Below, piece by piece: positions 6,790 through 9,471 of a stretch of DNA of 9,471 nt. A model generated the notes under the pieces. That model was not told the DNA's origin. It ran no database searches and saw nothing but the letters and a program-made list of their open reading frames with translations. Both the position numbers and the translations under genes were made by a program. The stretch comes from Ignavibacteriales bacterium (lineage in GTDB: Bacteria > Bacteroidota > Ignavibacteria > Ignavibacteriales > Melioribacteraceae). The stretch spans positions 1 to 9,471 of the forward strand of contig JAGVBL010000189.1 in NCBI GenBank assembly GCA_020059785.1, in the 5' to 3' direction. How positions within the stretch are numbered: position 1 is the stretch's first letter; every line of letters starts with the position of its first letter.

Positions 6790-7851
6790 ATGAACCTCGA
6801 ACAAATATTAAATAAGGAAGAACTTACAAGAGAAGAGATTATTTTTCTACTCGGTTTAACAGCCCGAGACGAAATTGAATCCCTTTTCAAAAAAGCTGAT
6901 GAAGTTCGCCAGCAATATTGCGGCGATGAGGTTCATTTAAGAGGAATAATAGAAATCTCGAATTACTGTGATCAGAATTGTTTCTATTGCGGGTTACGTG
7001 AAGAGAATTTCAACCTTTCCCGGTACCGGATGACACCTGAGGAAATAATTGAAACCGCACGGTTGATTACAAATTTTGGAATTAATACAATTGTGCTTCA
7101 ATCGGGGGAAGATCACATCCTCGACACAGATTTAATTGCATACATAATCTATTCGATAAAACAAAAGACAGATGCCGCAATAACATTAAGTTTGGGTGAA
7201 AGGGGATTCGATGAATATAGAACCTGGAAAATAGCCGGTGCAGACCGTTACTTACTTAAGCATGAAACAGCCAACCCTAAACTTTATTCGGCTTATCATC
7301 TTAAACAAAAACTGAGCGATCGGATTTCTCATCTTAAGTTTCTGAAAATTTTGGGCTATCAAATCGGTTCAGGTAATATGATTGGTTTACCGATGCAGAC
7401 AATTGATGATATTGCAGATGATATTTTACTCTGTAAAGAACTCGATCTCGATATGGCGGCTATTGGCCCTTTTATTCCTTCTCCGCATACTCCATACCGA
7501 CTTAAAAAACCGGGTGATGTTGATCTAACACTTAAAACGATGGCTGTTGCCCGACTTGTATTAAAGAACGTCCATATTCCGGCAACCACAGCTCTTGCAA
7601 CACTTGATGAAGAAGGTAGGATTAAAGGTTTAAATGTAGGTGCAAATGTTGTTATGCCCGATTTTACACCAACTCCATATCGAGAGCAATACCAAATTTA
7701 CCCGGATAGAAAATGTATGAATGATAATCCACTTAATTGTCGAGCCTGTCTTCAAATTCAGATCGAATCAATCGGGAGAAGAATCTCTTCTACAAGAGGT
7801 GATTCATTAAAGCTATCTCCACAACAGATTACAAACTGGTCGTTCAAATAA
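6790..7851 (+). CDS. hydE: [FeFe]-hydrogenase maturase HydE (radical SAM)
   Basis: A 353-aa radical-SAM enzyme of the HydE family, which works with HydG and HydF to build the [2Fe] subcluster of the H-cluster and is implicated in making its azadithiolate bridge. The radical-SAM motif is C60-x3-C64-x2-C67 (NYCDQNCFYCGLR), preceded by VHLRGIIEISN. The protein keeps the optional second-cluster motif C309-x7-C317-x2-C320 near the C-terminus (KCMNDNPLNCRAC), as in Thermotoga HydE. GNMIGLPMQT (195-204), FIPSPHTPY and PATTALATLD are also typical and distinguish it from the related biotin synthase and PylB. Length is normal for the family. The ATG at 6790 has no Shine-Dalgarno and follows the 23-bp repeat closely, so expression may rely on the hydG transcript or on the repeat. 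hydF is not in the window. Confidence 0.95.
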   Translation: MNLEQILNKEELTREEIIFLLGLTARDEIESLFKKADEVRQQYCGDEVHLRGIIEISNYCDQNCFYCGLREENFNLSRYRMTPEEIIETARLITNFGINTIVLQSGEDHILDTDLIAYIIYSIKQKTDAAITLSLGERGFDEYRTWKIAGADRYLLKHETANPKLYSAYHLKQKLSDRISHLKFLKILGYQIGSGNMIGLPMQTIDDIADDILLCKELDLDMAAIGPFIPSPHTPYRLKKPGDVDLTLKTMAVARLVLKNVHIPATTALATLDEEGRIKGLNVGANVVMPDFTPTPYREQYQIYPDRKCMNDNPLNCRACLQIQIESIGRRISSTRGDSLKLSPQQITNWSFK

Positions 7852-7871
7852 ATCGACTTTCTTACATTACG

Positions 7872-7897
7872 TTTTGGTATTATATTTCACACCAAAA
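7872..7897 (+). other. Inverted repeat in the spacer between hydE and the TPR gene
   Basis: TTTTGGT (7872-7878) and ACCAAAA (7891-7897) form a perfect 7-bp arm pair around a 12-nt AT-rich loop. It starts 21 nt after the hydE stop and ends 19 nt before the next ATG. Only three Ts follow, so it is a poor terminator; an operator or a 5'-UTR hairpin is equally possible. The stem is AT-rich and could be chance. Confidence 0.4.
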
Positions 7898-7915
7898 TTT
7901 TACGGGAGAAATAAA

Positions 7916-8422
7916 ATGCGTAAAAATCTTTTAACCATTTTTTCATTTACCTTATTATTTACATTCTGCAATTCTATAAACGATAAAGAGCTATTTGATA
8001 AAGCACAGAAATATTTAAGCGATAAAAATTATGCTGAAGCGGTTGCCGGATTCGATAAGCTGATTGCCGAAGCTCCCAATAGTGAGTTTGTTCCTCAGGC
8101 ATTATTGGAATGTGCTAAAATGTATCATGCAGAACAAATTCCTAATTTACCAAAAGAGGAATCCCTTAATAGAGCTATTCAATACTATAAAAAATTGTAT
8201 GAAGGTTATCCAGAATTCAAAGAATCTTCTTCCGCAATGATGATGACGGGGTTTATTCTTGCAAACGAATTAAATAAGCCGGAAGAAGCAAAACCTATTT
8301 ACGAAGAGTTTCTTAAAAAATATCCAGAGAGTCAGCTTGCCGGATCGGTTAAACTAGAACTGGAATCGATCGGTTTATCGCCCGAAGAAATTTTACAGAA
8401 GAAATTGGAAGGCAAGAAATAG
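7916..8422 (+). CDS. TPR-like exported protein, probable lipoprotein
   Basis: A 168-aa protein with an N-terminal hydrophobic signal (MRKNLLTIFSFTLLFTFC). Cys18 could be lipidated, but Phe at -1 is unusual for a lipobox. The mature part is helical with tetratricopeptide-like repeats: residues ~26-55 (LFDKAQKYLSDKNYAEAVAGFDKLIAEAPNS, in part), ~83-100 (LNRAIQYYKKLYEGYPE) and ~121-138 (EEAKPIYEEFLKKYPES). The pattern resembles BamD/YbgF-type repeats that scaffold protein complexes in the periplasm. I cannot name a specific family. The ATG at 7916 is preferred over an in-frame upstream start at 7874 because GGGAG (7904-7908) lies 7 nt before it and the signal peptide begins there. The TAG stop overlaps the GTG of the DUF58 gene by one base, so the two products are probably made together. 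Confidence 0.8.
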   Translation: MRKNLLTIFSFTLLFTFCNSINDKELFDKAQKYLSDKNYAEAVAGFDKLIAEAPNSEFVPQALLECAKMYHAEQIPNLPKEESLNRAIQYYKKLYEGYPEFKESSSAMMMTGFILANELNKPEEAKPIYEEFLKKYPESQLAGSVKLELESIGLSPEEILQKKLEGKK

Positions 8423-9330
8423 TGCCGGTTAAATCGAAGGATTATAAAAATTACCTCGATCCTTTTGTTATATCAAAAATTAAATCGCTTGAGTTGAGAG
8501 CCCGTGCGATTGTTGAGGGATTTATGGTCGGACTTCACCGCAGCCCTTATCACGGTTTCAGTGTAGAATTCAGCCAACACCGTCCTTATATGCAAGGCGA
8601 TCCTATCAAAAACATCGATTGGAAAGTTTATGCCAAGCGCGAAAAGTATTTTATCAAACAGTTCGAAGAGGAAACAAATTTAATCTGTAATATCTTCCTG
8701 GATATTAGCAAATCGATGCAATTCAAACATACTTCACAGTTAAGCAAACTTGATTATGGAATTACTCTTGCTGCAGCGTTATGTTATATTTTGATCAATC
8801 AACAGGATGCTGTTGGGTTAACTGTTTACTCGGATAAAGTTTATAAGTACCTCCCGCCAAAATCGAACCGGGTTTATCTTAAAACAATATTAATAGGTTT
8901 GAATAATATTAAACCCGCGGGTTCAACAAATACTGCGGCTTGCCTCGATTCTGTTGCGGAAAAAATTAAAAAGAGGGGATTAACAATTATTATCTCCGAT
9001 TTCTTTGACGATCCCGATTCGGTTATGAAAGCGCTTAAGCATATTCATTACAAAAAAAACGAAGTGTTACTATTTCAATTGCTCGATCCAGTTGAAAAGA
9101 ATTTCGGGTTCGACCGGGATTCGATTTTTGTCGATCTCGAAACAGATGAGAAGATGACAACTCAGCCCCACCAGATCAAACGAGCATATCAGGAAGCGAT
9201 GAATGATTATTTGAACAAACTCAAAAGTGAATGTCTCAATTTCGGTATTGAGTATAATCTAATTGAGACCGATCAGCCGTTTGAAAGTGCGCTGCTAAGT
9301 TATTTTGCTAAAAGAGCCAGAATGAACTGA
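8422..9330 (+). CDS. DUF58 protein with vWA-like MIDAS fold
   Basis: A 302-aa cytoplasmic-looking protein with no signal peptide or clear membrane helix. It carries the DUF58 hallmark near residues 41-75: SPYHGFSVEFSQHRPYMQGD followed by IDWKVYAKREKYFIKQFEEE. A von Willebrand A-like domain follows, with intact metal-site residues D94-x-S96-x-S98 (LDISKSM), a Thr in PAGSTNT (about 169) and Asp193 in IISDFFDD. DUF58 proteins are usually encoded beside MoxR-type AAA+ ATPases, with Bat/vWA membrane proteins, and are thought to help chaperone or activate metal- or envelope-associated complexes; the biochemical role is not established. The start is GTG, overlapping the upstream TAG by one base, with GGAAGG (8407-8412) 9 nt before it. 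No MoxR gene lies in this window. Confidence 0.9.
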   Translation: MPVKSKDYKNYLDPFVISKIKSLELRARAIVEGFMVGLHRSPYHGFSVEFSQHRPYMQGDPIKNIDWKVYAKREKYFIKQFEEETNLICNIFLDISKSMQFKHTSQLSKLDYGITLAAALCYILINQQDAVGLTVYSDKVYKYLPPKSNRVYLKTILIGLNNIKPAGSTNTAACLDSVAEKIKKRGLTIIISDFFDDPDSVMKALKHIHYKKNEVLLFQLLDPVEKNFGFDRDSIFVDLETDEKMTTQPHQIKRAYQEAMNDYLNKLKSECLNFGIEYNLIETDQPFESALLSYFAKRARMN

Positions 9331-9360
9331 GTAAAACGTGAAAGACGGCGGACAGACCTG

Positions 9361-9381
9361 GTTCTTAGTTCGTAGTTCATG
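9361..9381 (+). repeat. Three imperfect 7-bp tandem repeats (GTTCKTA type)
   Basis: GTTCTTA (9361-9367), GTTCGTA (9368-9374) and GTTCATG (9375-9381) lie head to tail, sharing GTTC in register. A related heptamer GTTGTTA occurs at 9403-9409. They fall in non-coding DNA after the DUF58 gene. Short heptad arrays of this kind often arise by slippage; no function is implied. Confidence 0.5.
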
Positions 9382-9386
9382 AATAG

Positions 9387-9468
9387 CACGACATCGTGGA
9401 CAGTTGTTAGTAGAGTGAAAATAGCAATAGATCGTAGACAAATCCCACCCGGGTGGGATTCACGATGT
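9387..9468. repeat. Nested inverted repeats with a perfect 20-bp palindrome
   Basis: Outer arms ACATCGTG (9391-9398) and CACGATGT (9461-9468) are exact reverse complements. They enclose a perfect 20-bp palindrome, AATCCCACCCGGGTGGGATT (9441-9460), directly next to the right arm. CACGACATCGTG (9387-9398) is also a 5-bp hairpin by itself. The 141-nt segment after the last stop is about 45% GC by hand count, unlike the AT-rich spacers elsewhere, and contains no gene I can support. A terminator is unlikely because no T-tract follows the palindrome. The layout suggests a dispersed palindromic (REP-like) unit or the end of a mobile element, but the window stops at 9471 and this is inference. Confidence 0.6.
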
Positions 9469-9471
9469 TTA

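Overview
The window reads as an AT-rich bacterial chromosome segment, most likely from the Ignavibacteriota/Chlorobiota/Bacteroidota group. The best lineage clue is the first, 5'-truncated gene. It ends in a type IX secretion (T9SS) type A sorting domain of the 'QNYPNPFNP ... LGQEV ... SGVYIYRLE ... KMTLLR' form, which is particularly common in Ignavibacteriota and relatives. Predicted lipoproteins and mostly weak Shine-Dalgarno sites are compatible with this. All nine supported genes lie on the + strand. I see no tRNA, rRNA, CRISPR array, transposase or phage gene.

Layout. (1) Positions 2-670 hold the C-terminal end of a T9SS-exported protein, closed by a clear intrinsic terminator at 702-730. 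(2) Positions 810-4051 hold an exported M28 zinc metallopeptidase with a PA-like insert, a PstS-like phosphate-binding lipoprotein coupled to it by a 1-nt stop/start overlap, and PhoU 81 nt further on. The PstC, PstA and PstB transporter subunits are absent from this stretch. (3) Positions 4200-5141 hold a complete S66 LD-carboxypeptidase, probably acting in peptidoglycan recycling. (4) Positions 5330-7851 hold hydG and hydE, two radical-SAM maturases of the [FeFe]-hydrogenase H-cluster. Both keep the SAM-cluster cysteines and the accessory-cluster cysteines, so the organism probably makes an active [FeFe] hydrogenase. The hydrogenase subunits and HydF are not in the window. (5) Positions 7916-9330 hold a small TPR-type exported protein or lipoprotein, coupled by a 1-nt overlap to a DUF58 protein with an intact MIDAS metal site. 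This resembles part of a MoxR/Bat-type envelope module, but no MoxR ATPase is present here. (6) Positions 9331-9471 are non-coding and differ from the other spacers: about 45% GC, heptad repeats, and nested inverted repeats including a perfect 20-bp palindrome. This may be the edge of a dispersed repeat element.

Most of the window is conventional, and I do not see a convincing new multi-gene system. The items most worth a second look are the exact 23-bp tandem duplication between hydG and hydE, whose unit contains a complete six-codon mini-ORF; the structured 3' segment; the pstS-phoU pair without its transporter; and the TPR-DUF58 pair without MoxR.
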